This document shows, one piece after another, positions 9,864 to 18,192 of a stretch of DNA of 20,164 bases. The notes below the pieces were generated by a model that was not told the origin of the DNA, made no database searches, and was given only the letters and a program-made list of their open reading frames with translations. Source of the stretch: Tubulanus polymorphus (lineage: Eukaryota; Nemertea; Palaeonemertea; Tubulaniformes; Tubulanidae). Position 1 is the first letter of the stretch. Each line of letters starts with the position of its first letter. The translations under genes were made by a program, and so were the position numbers. The stretch is from the NCBI RefSeq assembly GCF_964204645.1, contig NW_027437492.1:1-20164 (forward strand), in the 5' to 3' direction.

Positions 9864-12235
9864 TTAGTGTTTGGCAAGGCATGAAGTAATATACTTAGAA
9901 AGAAGGGAATTATGCGGAGAAAAGCCATTATTTAAATTGGTACTAATATCTGAGTGACGAGTAATTAGGGCAGACTCAACTATGTGGCGTTTAGTGTAAT
10001 TGCTGGAAGTATAAATAATTTCGGCTTTATCAAAATTAAAACGATGACCAGTGTTCCAAACGTGATTGGCTACGCCACTAGCCGGTTTTTGATTTATTAT
10101 ATCCTTTTTGTGTTCCGAAATTCGAGTTTTTAAATCACGACCAGTTTCTCCAAAGTAAATTTTATCACAGCCAAAACAAGGAATTTTGTAAACGCCGCAG
10201 TCCAAAGGTTTAGATTGATTGTTTGTAACCAAAGTCTTACTAATTTTGTTTTCATACGTGAAAATGATTTGTTTATCCAATAAAGGGAGAGAGTGACGAA
10301 ACTTTTCCAAAACAGGTTCATACGGAACTACAATGAACTCTGAAATGTGTTTTTTATTTTCTGGAGGTTTAGAATTGAAGAAAGTACGTTTAGCCTTAGA
10401 AATAGCGATTTTCAAAATGTGATCAGGTAAGCCAATTTTCTAAGAGAGTCGGATATATGGTCAAATTCAGCCGAAAGGAAGGTTTCATCGCAGATCCGCA
10501 GTGCACGGAGAAAGAGGCCTTGAGTGAGACCGATTTTGATTGATTTGGCAGTAAACGAAAAGAAGTGAAGGTATGCCTCGGCGTTGATAGGTTTACGGTA
10601 GACTGAGAAAATCAAATGAGAAAATTTATTGTGAATTAGAACATCTAAAAAAGGAATTTGGTAATTTTGTTCCCATTCAAAAGTGAATTTCAAAGATGGA
10701 TATTGGGAGTTGATGAAGTCGATAAAAGAGGTAAGATCAAAATTATCAGAAACTAAGCTCAGAATATCATCAACATATCTAATCCAAAAGTTAGGTTTAG
10801 AGCCAGAGTACTTAGGGAGAATTTCGGATTCAAAGTGTTCAGGGAAAAGATTAGCCAAAATCGGGGATAATAGCGAAACCGAAAATTTGTTCATAGAATT
10901 TGTCTTGGAATTGGAAATATAAATTGGTAGTACAGAGTTCCAAAAGTTCAAGTAAACATTCTACAGGAATTGGGAGATCAAGATTGGAGTCCGGGAGTTT
11001 TCTTCTTAAGAAATTGAGAGTTGGTTCCAATGGTATATTAGTGAACAAGGAAACAGCGTCGAAAGATATAAATTTTTGTCCATTAGGTTTGAGATTTTTG
11101 AGTTTGTCTAAAAGATCCATATTGTGACAAATGTGAGAATCAGAAAAAGTACCCAAAGCCGGGGAGAGTACTTTAGCCAGATATTTGGAGAGCCGATATG
11201 ATGGAGAATTGATATTAGAAATGATCGGTCTTAACGGTGAATTGGGTTTATGAATTTTTGGAAGACCATAAGCATAAGGAAGATTTGGAAGCCGAGAGTT
11301 AAATTTGGAGATGAAGTCCGAATGGTCAGGAAATTTCTTAGAGATGTTTTTTAAACCTAAATTAAAAGCTGATTGCATCTTTTTCAAAGGGTTGTTTTTG
11401 ATGGATTTGTAGAAATTGGAATCACCGAGAATAGCAATCATTTTAGAATTGTAATTCATCAAATCTTGAATAACAATTTTGCCGCCTTTATCAGCCTTGG
11501 AGATGCGGATGGTTTTGATGGATTTAAGTTCCTGGAGAGCAATCGAAAATCTCCGAGGAAAGAACTGATTAGATTGACCTTGAAGGGTATTCCAAATGGT
11601 GTCCAAATTCATGAATATAAAATTTTATGGAAAACTAGCCGGAGGAGATCTTTCCATACGTTCAATGAAATCCAAAATGTGTTGTTTTCTATGCGGAGAG
11701 AGAAATTTAATCCTAAACCGAGAACTTGAATTTGTGTTTTGGTTAATTTAGCCGAAGATAGATTGACAACATTATCAGTAGCGCAAAATTTGGTCCAAGG
11801 GCTGTTGTCGATTAATTTATTCAGAATGGAAGAGAAATGCGAATTTTTCTTTAGACGATGTACTGCGCAAAGATTCTTGATGCCCGAATGGAGAGAGTGC
11901 CAAAGGAAACCATCAGGTATATGGTGTCTGAGAAAACGTTCTGCTTGTCGCATTTTATAGAAATTGGAGTTGGTAGTTTCTTTTGCTTCCAAAATGCAAT
12001 GTCTTAGATGAGATGCTGCTTCATTGGAAAATGGTTGATCTGATTTGAATTTATTCAACCAATTCAGAGATTTAGGAATAACCTGTGCTAGGAGACATTT
12101 TTGAAGAAATATGACGTTTTCTTTGGATTTGTGAGCTTTATAAGCAGCAGATTCGTATTTTCGAAAAGCAAAGATCAATTGAGGAAAGGTTATGAATAAG
12201 AATTTCAAAGCCAAATTAAAATCCGTGGGTAACAT
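9864..12235 (-). pseudogene. PLE polyprotein: N-terminal region, RT and GIY-YIG, broken
   Basis: The ATG at 12235 follows the 5' repeat directly and opens a 208-codon N-terminal frame. Near 11715 the frame shifts; the correct continuation (LDFIERMER) then meets a stop at 11625-11627. The RT follows: KADKGG, YGLPKIHKP, RPIIS, and SFDAVSLFTNIP with the first catalytic Asp. Near 10870 about 11 bases are missing, removing the M-G-S-P residues between G-F-A and LSPILANLF and shifting frame. YVDD is at 10766-10777. A further shift near 10434-10445 precedes the endonuclease (GVY, YFGETGR, EH, NTGH, VESALI; stop at 9864). The family normally has one continuous ORF. Plus-strand frames of 73-118 codons here are shadows. 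Confidence 0.88.
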
Positions 12236-12237
12236 AA

Positions 12238-12318
12238 TAGAACGATAACCACACTCAAACGTGGTGAACGGATAATAAGATAAAATCCCACTATTTACAG
12301 ATTAAAAGAATTAAAAAA
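12238..12318 (-). repeat. PLE terminal direct repeat (5' side)
   Basis: Copy of 9628-9708 placed directly before the PLE start codon (the repeat ends in TTCTA, then TTATG). It lacks the hammerhead-like motif that precedes the repeat at the 3' side. Confidence 0.85.
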
Positions 12319-12326
12319 AGATCATC

Positions 12327-12382
12327 ATGAACATTCATCCGGTATACGGGAACATTCATCCGGTATACAGGGACATGAATGA
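12327..12382. repeat. 21-bp minisatellite, right of the complete PLE
   Basis: A partial unit (ACATTCATCC at its end), then units at 12341-12361 and 12362-12382, the last with the terminal variant GACATGAATGA. The same terminal variant ends the array at 13299-13319, which shows that the right boundary of the minisatellite is conserved. Confidence 0.85.
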
Positions 12383-13130
12383 CTTTGACAATATGTTCCA
12401 AAAAGCATCGAATATATATTGAATTGAGATAGGTTAAGTGGGCCTTTATGATGTATCAAAAATAACCATCACATTAGCTACGTTAGACTAGATATATACA
12501 TGTAGTGGAATATGGGAACACCGGTATACAAGTACATGATATGTTCCCATAACCCATCACGTTCACTATATGCCATTATGTCAGAAAGATCCAAACCGGA
12601 TTAATTCAATCGTATTCCCGAGAAAGCATATACTGCTAAGTTAACTAAATAGAATAGACGAAACATTCCCTTATCATACCGCATAGAGTGACAAGTCCGA
12701 AACAATGTACGTCTATTCCATGTAACTATTCAACAAACGATGATGATATTTACACCGCAAAACAATCATTTTTACTTTTTGATTAATATAATTCGTTTTT
12801 AATCTTTTTTTCAATCTTGTATGCAGCAGGTTTTTAACTTATCTATTCTCCACGTCAGAGTGAACGGGCTATTCTTTGATGCTTTAAACCTTGGACTCTA
12901 AAATGATTAAGAATCCATGTTGAAACCTAACATGTATTAACCTTGCAATAAGAATGACATAGTATTTGAATAGCCAAACTCAAACGTGACGAGTAGAAAA
13001 TATGAAGATCACCTGGCAATGATTCCTAGTGAGCGATAGAAATGTCGAGTCCTCGGATTTTAGTATTTGTTCCAACTGGGCGTAGTTAGGCATACTTAGT
13101 TATATACAAGTTTTGGCTCGTGGGATCTCC
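12383..13130. repeat. Older dispersed repeat, right flank
   Basis: After the minisatellite come CTTTGACAATATGTTCC and a stretch ending near 12480, then a second, degenerate minisatellite trace near 12521-12540 (CCGGTATACAAG). From 12530 to 12970 it follows the order of 3540-4309 in diverged form (CTATTCTCCACGTCAGAGTG, AAGAATGACATAG). From about 12970 to 13130 it matches 371-528 (GTCGAGTCCTC, ATACAAGTTTTGGCTCGTGGGATCTC without the insert). No gene is seen. Confidence 0.65.
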
Positions 13131-13319
13131 GGTATATGGGAATATTCATCCGGTATACAGGAACATTCATCCGGTATACGGTAACATTCATCCGGTATAC
13201 AGGAAAATTCATCCAGGATACAGGAACATTCATCCGGTATACAGGAATATTCATCCAGTATACAGGAACATTCATCCGGTATACAGGAACATTCATCCAG
13301 TATACAGGGACATGAATGG
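13131..13319. repeat. 21-bp minisatellite, nine units
   Basis: Nine 21-bp units of GGTATACAGGAACATTCATCC with scattered substitutions, the last being the terminal variant. This is the longest uninterrupted copy in the window. The 21-base period keeps frames open on both strands (73 codons plus; 81 and 109 codons minus), which are repeat translations and not genes. There are no unique spacers, so it is not a CRISPR array. Confidence 0.95.
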
Positions 13320-13440
13320 CTTTGACAATATGTTCCAATAAACAATCGAATATATTGAATTGAGATACTTTTAAATAGGCCTTTGTGATGTATAAAAAAA
13401 CCATAAACTTAGCTACGTTGGACAAGTATGCTTTTGCAGC
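13320..13440. repeat. Right end of the older dispersed repeat
   Basis: CTTTGACAATATGTTCC, AATCGAATATATTGAATTGAGATA and GGCCTTT-TGATGTAT repeat 12383-12460 in the same order. The similarity fades after about 13430 (AACTTAGCTACGTTGGACAAG). Confidence 0.7.
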
Positions 13441-15345
13441 TATATTAATCGACTATTATTATTTTATGGTCTTCATGTATTTACACATCTCATTCATGAT
13501 TTTTTTTATTATTGTGGTACAGGTACTGTAATTAACCTAGTCACTTGCAAATTAATAATTCTCAATTAATATTACTCTGCCTACAGGGACCGTTGTTTCT
13601 TTGACTGTACTAATGCACCTGATGAAGTAGCGAAAGGTCGTACATGTACTTCAAATAGATCTTAACCTTCAGTAGTACTGAAATGTATTTTGTCTTGGGA
13701 TTAAATAATTAAACACCAGGTTAGGACGGCTCCTCCACAAGTCTTCACGAATATTGGGCATAAGATATGTCAACAGTGGTCTTAGTTGCATCATGGACTC
13801 AATAGTTGCATCATCTGGTCAGTTAATATCATCCTCGCTTGCCAGGGGTCCGGTATCGCTCCCACCAGCACCCTGGCTTTACGACGCGCGATTTCATTAC
13901 TGGCGCTTTTGCGCATGATGTCATATATCAGATACGCGACAATACTTCCGCGTTCGCTACGTGTTCTCTGATTGGTCCTTTTTACCAGGAAATTCCATAG
14001 AAGCCTAATGTCGTTTGTCACAAGCGCTATGATTGGCCCGACCTGATTCTTGTCAGCTAGTAAGGACTCCAAAGACTTGTGAGGTCAAGGGGTTCGGGAA
14101 CGGCTTCAGCTAAATGGGTTCAAATCCCTTGACGGGTGAAGATGGTTAATGTGGATACAATCTCGAACTGGTGGGATCGGCGGACAATTTTTTGTTATGC
14201 CAATATGTAGACTCATTACACAATGCAGTTATGAAACTGAACTACCAATTCTAGAAAATCTTTGAAGAGTTGGGCATTACAGTATGTGAATCTTGAGAAG
14301 TCAAGGCGGCTTCTCTGCCATCTTGGTTGAAAAAACCACAAGCTATGACTAAAATGTGAGTTTCTTCATGTAATCTGTTGCTACAAAATTGGTCAATGAT
14401 TTGCGTTTAGAAAAACCAATATGGCCACCAGTACTGGCTTCACATAGAATAAAGGCAAGTTCATTTGTAATGATAAACTTCCCCATTGCATTTTTCAAAC
14501 TAATTGTTTATTCCATTCATCAGTGCATTTGAAAATCGGTTGCAATTGAGAGTTATCAGAATAAGAGGGCCTGGCTCCGAAATCAAAGCATATTTGCATC
14601 ATTTGGATTTGAATAGACTTGGTCCAAAGTTGTTCTGAAATCTGACTCCTAGAGAAGAGAAAAGCGTTATTTTCCCTAAACAAAAAGAAAAACTATGTTT
14701 AAATATTTTGAGAATGAATTATATTTTCATGAATCCTCAGCAGCAATTCAAACTTTAAACTAGGGTTCTGGAGCATGTACAAGTACATGCACAAAGCAGT
14801 TAAACAAGAATTCTTATACAATCTAAAAATGCACTGCTATTAAAGACATAGATTGAGTAAACCAATATTTCAAGTAGAATATCATAAAAGCTAGTTCTAA
14901 TTATCACTGTACAAATGTGGAGTGACGACATAAGTCAATCCAAGATATTTTGCTGTGACGTGCTAAAAGAAACTACGACAAACTTCTCATGAGTTCGTAA
15001 AGCAAACTGTGTCATTTTCCACAAGATAGTAAGTAAATCAGTTACCACAACATCATCAGCAAAATAAGATAATAAATATCTAGGACAAAACAATTTTCAC
15101 CAGATACATTTTTCGTTATTACAAAATTAATCTTCCCACCTATGTACCTTGTTGTTTTGTGGCTCCATGGTAGGGTTTCAGGTAAATTCAAGATATAAAG
15201 TTTGATGAAAATAACTACATGTACATACAATTACAAGCAAATACAACCAATTCCTCAAATTGCACTTAGTTATTTCAAACCATCTTCAGTTATTTCATCT
15301 GTGATATATAATATATATATATGTATAATACATGTACTAACATGT

Positions 15346-15348
<3 letters not shown>
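13441..15348. other. Gene-free stretch
   Basis: No convincing coding region is seen on either strand; the longest frame (13791-14072, minus, 93 codons) has no recognisable domain. The locally GC-richer part 13840-14150 holds two ATTGG (inverted CCAAT) motifs near 13973 and 14032. At about 14118-14130 GGGTTCAAATCCC resembles a pol III B box, enclosed by GTCAAGGGG / CCCTTGAC. I could not place a matching A box, so a SINE is only a possibility. Confidence 0.5.

Positions 15349-15387
<39 letters not shown>
15349..15387. repeat. (TA)n microsatellite
   Basis: About 39 bases of uninterrupted TA dinucleotide, with a shorter AT-rich run at 15304-15323. Any open frame through it (15202-15405) is incidental. 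Confidence 0.98.
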
Positions 15388-15390
<3 letters not shown>

Positions 15391-15491
15391 CTGATTACTT
15401 TTTAAAGAGCTAAGAGATCGTGTTGTCTTACATCGTTACATGAAATGTTACACCTGGGGACTGGGAATCGGAATGGATTTACTGTAGACGT

Positions 15492-15508
15492 GGACTAAGT
15501 TTTAGTCC
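15492..15508. other. Short perfect hairpin
   Basis: GGACTAA-GTT-TTAGTCC, a 7-bp perfect inverted repeat with a 3-base loop. Its role is unknown. It lies downstream of the stop of the minus-strand ORF at 15613-15936, so it could sit in that transcript's 3' region. Confidence 0.5.
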
Positions 15509-15612
15509 CAAGTGGGCTAAAAACTGACATCGTTATAATGAGGTTAACAGTTTTTCACTTAAAAGTTAAAAGTTTCTACATATATTTATCAATTACTGGT
15601 AACTCATTTCAT

Positions 15613-15936
15613 TTAAATGATGTACTGCAGCTTGGATTTTATTTGTTGTTTCTTTCGACACCTTTGGTGTGGATACTGTTGGAAGAACTTTTCAAAATCT
15701 CGACATTTAGGGTAAGAATTCTGACTTATCTCTTCCTTAAAAAATTCCATCAATTCATCTGTCTCCTTTACAGACCATTTCATCCTCTTTGCTGTTACTG
15801 TGTGGTCTAAAATATTGTCATCATCAACATCATTACTCTCATCAGTTTCATTACTGCATCCATTCCACTCCTCACCAGATGTATTCTCTTCCTCATCGAC
15901 TGGAACTTTCGTTGTTTTCTTTGCTCGAAGAACCAT
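15613..15936 (-). CDS. 107-residue protein with C-terminal SANT/Myb-like domain
   Basis: An intact minus-strand frame from ATG to stop. Residues 1-50 are acidic and low in complexity (EEENTSGEEW, then an Asp-rich run). Residues 51-107 read as a SANT/Myb-like helix-rich domain: KRMKWSVKETDELMEFF, then I-x5-YPK, F-x2-FF, and a basic end with IKSKLQ. Similar short domains (K-x-W-x2-E-E/T-x-L-x3-F, P-x4-CE, IK) occur in animal transposon-linked and uncharacterised DNA-binding proteins. It may be a last exon of a longer gene or the regulatory part of a mobile element. No RNA-level evidence is available and no neighbouring exon is recognised. Function is unknown; DNA binding is inferred. Confidence 0.55.
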   Translation of the reverse strand: MVLRAKKTTKVPVDEEENTSGEEWNGCSNETDESNDVDDDNILDHTVTAKRMKWSVKETDELMEFFKEEISQNSYPKCRDFEKFFQQYPHQRCRKKQQIKSKLQYII

Positions 15937-15987
15937 TTTATCTTAAGCGATATTGTAAGGATTAAGAGAAGTGACAGTGAAATTATG

Positions 15988-16062
15988 CGCACTCACCGGG
16001 AATGAACCTTGGTCTCGTACGTAGAAAGCAAGAGTGCTAACCAGTAGACCAAAAGAACTAGT
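15988..16062 (-). repeat. tRNA-like sequence (tRNA pseudogene or SINE head)
   Basis: On the minus strand TGGTCTACTGGTTAGCAC is a good A box and GGTTCATTCCC a near B box. They are separated as in a tRNA, and the intervening part can form a 5-bp anticodon stem (one mismatch) with loop TTTCTAC. The T loop is one base short and the acceptor stem pairs poorly, so it is not a working tRNA gene. It lies about 50 bases upstream of the ORF ending at 15936, on the same strand. Confidence 0.45.
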
Positions 16063-16174
16063 CCACTAGGCCAGTGGTTATACAGCTTGTCCTACATGCG
16101 TAACAATATCATTATAAAAAACTGAATAAGATGTAAGAGATGAATAGTGTAGCCCTATGATAGGTTATTACATA

Positions 16175-16559
16175 TTAACCCATTAGCACTCAGGAATTTC
16201 ACTATGTAGCGTCTATTACTCCACAGAAAATTCAAGGGAATTATTGTTATTTTATAGTGAAGAGTCAATGCTTTCATATGATATAATGTTTGATGAGTTG
16301 GGCCTAAAAAATTGTGACCTTTTGCAAAACTCATCCACACTTGTTTGGATATAAGTGAGCGCTCAGATCTGTCATGTTCATACCCCAAATACTTGATAAT
16401 TTCAAATAGGAAGATGTTGAATTCTGTTCAGAAATCTTAATTCTTAGGTGTCTAGTTTATCCCAAGCTATTGGGTTCCAATCCCATTATAACCATTTTTG
16501 TGTAGCAGACGAAAAAAAAGTAAGGGCGGATTCGGGCGGCTTGAGGAGTAATAGGTTAA
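16175..16559. mobile_element. Probable piggyBac-type MITE, 385 bp
   Basis: The block is bounded by TTAA on both sides (16175-16178 and 16556-16559), the target site used by piggyBac transposons. Inside these, the left end reads CCCATTAGCACTCAGG and the right end, on the minus strand, CCTATTACTCCTCAAG: imperfect inverted ends with 11 of 16 positions equal. The interior has no coding content, as expected for a non-autonomous copy. TTAA is common in AT-rich DNA, so the terminal similarity carries the call. Confidence 0.5.
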
Positions 16560-17619
16560 GAATTGCATTTAAGATAGTTTAGAAAAATGGGGCATAAAAA
16601 CTTAATCTATTGTTGCATTTAAGAAGACCACAGGCATCTTCAGCTCCGATCTAATGATCAATACAAAATACAAAATAAGAAATAGAGACATACAAAACTA
16701 AGGAATGTCCACATTTGGCAGAAAATTAATACCTTGTTCTTCATTTCTGCTGAGCCTAAAAACTGATCCGGCTGGCCCTGTACTTTTTTTTAAAATCATG
16801 ATACAGCTCACAATAACTGACCCGGCACAAATTTTATTGCAGTTTACTTAAGTGGGTTGGCTCATTAGGGAAACAAGGTATCATTTTTTAGCCTTAGGAT
16901 TGATTTAACGGACCTCTCGAATCTATAAAAATTCATTTAGATTTGTCAATTGATTTTAAACAGTTCACACAATGAATTAAATATCTTGTTGAACAACTGT
17001 TTCGTGTTGGGTTTCATTTTCTTGCTAAGTATAACTCTCTGCTTTGTTTTTTTCTGTCTTTTGTTACCATGTGAACTATCTAGAAATCAGTAATTGTCAT
17101 ATGAAAATAACTTGCCGCTGGAAACGTGGTTTTACCCATCAGGGTACAGAAAAGTATATGCATATTTACTAAGTCAGTATCCAGTCTGTTCATGTGTATT
17201 AAGATTATCAATTGTCAGTGAATGGCAACAGCTGTCACTTCTCAATGTTCCCTCCCACCACAAAATATTGAGCTAGGGACACCATGCCCACTTAGTGAAA
17301 TGCTGGACAACATGACAATTCCAATATCTAACGGACCCCTCCACCATACCCCCCACCCCGGTACACATTTACAGACCTCAATGTACTAGGTACCAATACG
17401 TATGGAAATGCCATTATTTTGTAGTTCACCGCCCCTTGGTGAACATATGAATAAAGGCCCACGGTCCAGTACCCTAGTGTAGTATCAACTGAGTAAGTTT
17501 TACTTTGGAGCATGAAAATCGATTTAGTTTTTATGATATACATGGTAATGGTTTTTCCCCATAAATCACTAGCACATGGTTGAACAACCAATACTATGTT
17601 CTATATTTATGCTCTTGAT
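16560..17619. other. Gene-free stretch with a small inverted repeat
   Basis: No convincing coding region. A small inverted repeat sits at 16729-16881 and is listed separately. A C-rich patch lies at 17335-17360. The 87-codon minus-strand frame at 17328-17591 has no domain I recognise and an unusual composition (a Gly-rich end arising from the C-rich patch), so I do not call it. Confidence 0.5.
16729..16881. repeat. Small inverted repeat, possible short MITE
   Basis: ATACCTTGTT (16729-16738) and AACAAGGTAT (16872-16881) are perfect 10-bp inverted ends. Just inside, TGAGCC on the left corresponds to GGCTCA on the right. Between them AACTGATCCGGC and AACTGACCCGGC form a direct pair. It is non-coding and the class is uncertain. 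Confidence 0.4.
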
Positions 17620-17692
17620 AATGACGTCACTGGGAAAGCTCTTCAGCATCCATTGAACTTGCATGCTGAAGGGCTTTCCCAGTAATGTCATT
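17620..17692. other. Long near-perfect hairpin, 73 nt
   Basis: Two 30-base arms (17620-17649 and 17663-17692) are complementary at 27 of 30 positions around a 13-base loop. On the plus strand two of the mismatches would be partly rescued as G-U pairs. The size and shape are those of an animal pre-miRNA, but a short foldback element gives the same picture. The outer left arm contains TGACGTCA. No gene overlaps it. Confidence 0.7.
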
Positions 17693-18134
17693 TTCAAAAA
17701 AAAAGGTCAACCATTACTTCCAAACAACTTAGAGCTGATGGACGAAACTTTCCATATTACATCCAACACCTATTTCTTTTCTAATAAAATATCAGCTGTG
17801 TTATATCCAGTGGTTACAATTTGTGCCACCAAGAGGTAACAGAAAGTTACTCTCAGAACCATTAACATAAGGATCAAACCAGTTGATCAGAAAAACCAAT
17901 CATTATAGAATATGTCATAAGCTACACAAATTTTTAAAAGCCAATTGACTGTTTATAAAATATGCAAAGGTACAAATATAAATGGAAAATTGAATATGAT
18001 TCAATTTTAATTCCCCCTAGCGGGGATAACAAAAGTCCGGAAAGCCCCAATTCCATGTGAAAAGATGTCTGCAATGATGATGCTGACAATGATCAAATAT
18101 CAAGACTAAAAGTTAAAATCAGTGGAAATTTTCA
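17693..18134. other. Gene-free stretch
   Basis: No coding region, RNA gene or clear repeat is visible. A small CCCCCTAGCGGGG palindrome lies near 18012-18024. It ends where the BEL/Pao remnant begins. Confidence 0.5.
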
Positions 18135-18165
18135 TCAAAGAAACCTTTTACACACGATACACACG

Positions 18166-18192
18166 AGACTATGACGATACACGTCATAGTCT
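18166..18192. other. Perfect 11-bp hairpin
   Basis: AGACTATGACG (18166-18176) and CGTCATAGTCT (18182-18192) around a 5-base loop. It lies in the last part of the BEL/Pao remnant, past its recognisable motifs, and could mark its broken end. Function is unknown. Confidence 0.6.

Larger units (their letters stand above)
1..11055. repeat. Composite tandem array, unit about 4.5 kb, 2.46 copies
   Basis: The same sequence starts at 1, 4495 and 8990 (periods 4494 and 4495). I see very few differences between copies: a 5-T instead of 6-T run near 1361-1365 in copy 1, A at 570 against C at 5064 and 9559, and T at 10318 against A at 1329 and 5823. The third copy leaves the array after 11055, where the shared sequence continues into PLE coding sequence rather than the block that starts at 2066 and 6561. 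The repeated unit is therefore best written as 2066-6560: an X block (2066-4494), then a foldback insert, minisatellite and PLE 3' part (4495-6560). The array may continue left of the window. Near-identity implies a very recent duplication or an assembly artefact. Confidence 0.95.
9628..12318 (-). mobile_element. Penelope-like element, nearly complete but inactive
   Basis: The element is about 2.7 kb on the minus strand, in the usual size range for PLEs. From its 5' end at 12318 it has a terminal direct repeat (12238-12318), an N-terminal region, a reverse transcriptase, a C-terminal GIY-YIG endonuclease, a hammerhead-like motif and a second terminal repeat (9628-9708). RT plus C-terminal GIY-YIG is diagnostic of endonuclease-bearing PLEs, and repeats containing pieces of adjacent copies (pseudo-LTRs) are typical. 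It is flanked on both sides by 21-bp minisatellite units. Several frame breaks show it cannot move by itself. Confidence 0.9.

Noticed and set aside
11609-11612. ATGA overlap between two PLE frames, suggesting a two-ORF element with termination-reinitiation
   Set aside because: The second frame can be followed upstream of that ATG (LDFIERMER) through a stop at 11625-11627, so the overlap is a by-product of a frameshift and a stop in one ancestral ORF.
10683-11960. Plus-strand frames of 73-118 codons across the PLE
   Set aside because: Antisense to the clearly identified RT and N-terminal coding sequence, with no recognisable domain.
13131-13319. CRISPR-like array
   Set aside because: The units are contiguous with no spacers, and the genome context is eukaryotic.
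13096-13425. Frames of 73-109 codons on both strands over the nine-unit minisatellite
   Set aside because: Repeat translation only; both strands are equally open and no domain is present.
13791-14072. 93-codon minus-strand frame
   Set aside because: No motif or compositional evidence; the region looks like non-coding repeat material.
14080-14140. tRNA gene or SINE around GGGTTCAAATCCC
   Set aside because: A B-box-like string and an 8-bp inverted pair are present, but no A box at the right distance and no cloverleaf could be drawn.
17328-17591. 87-codon minus-strand frame
   Set aside because: No domain; its Gly-rich end comes from a C-rich low-complexity patch.
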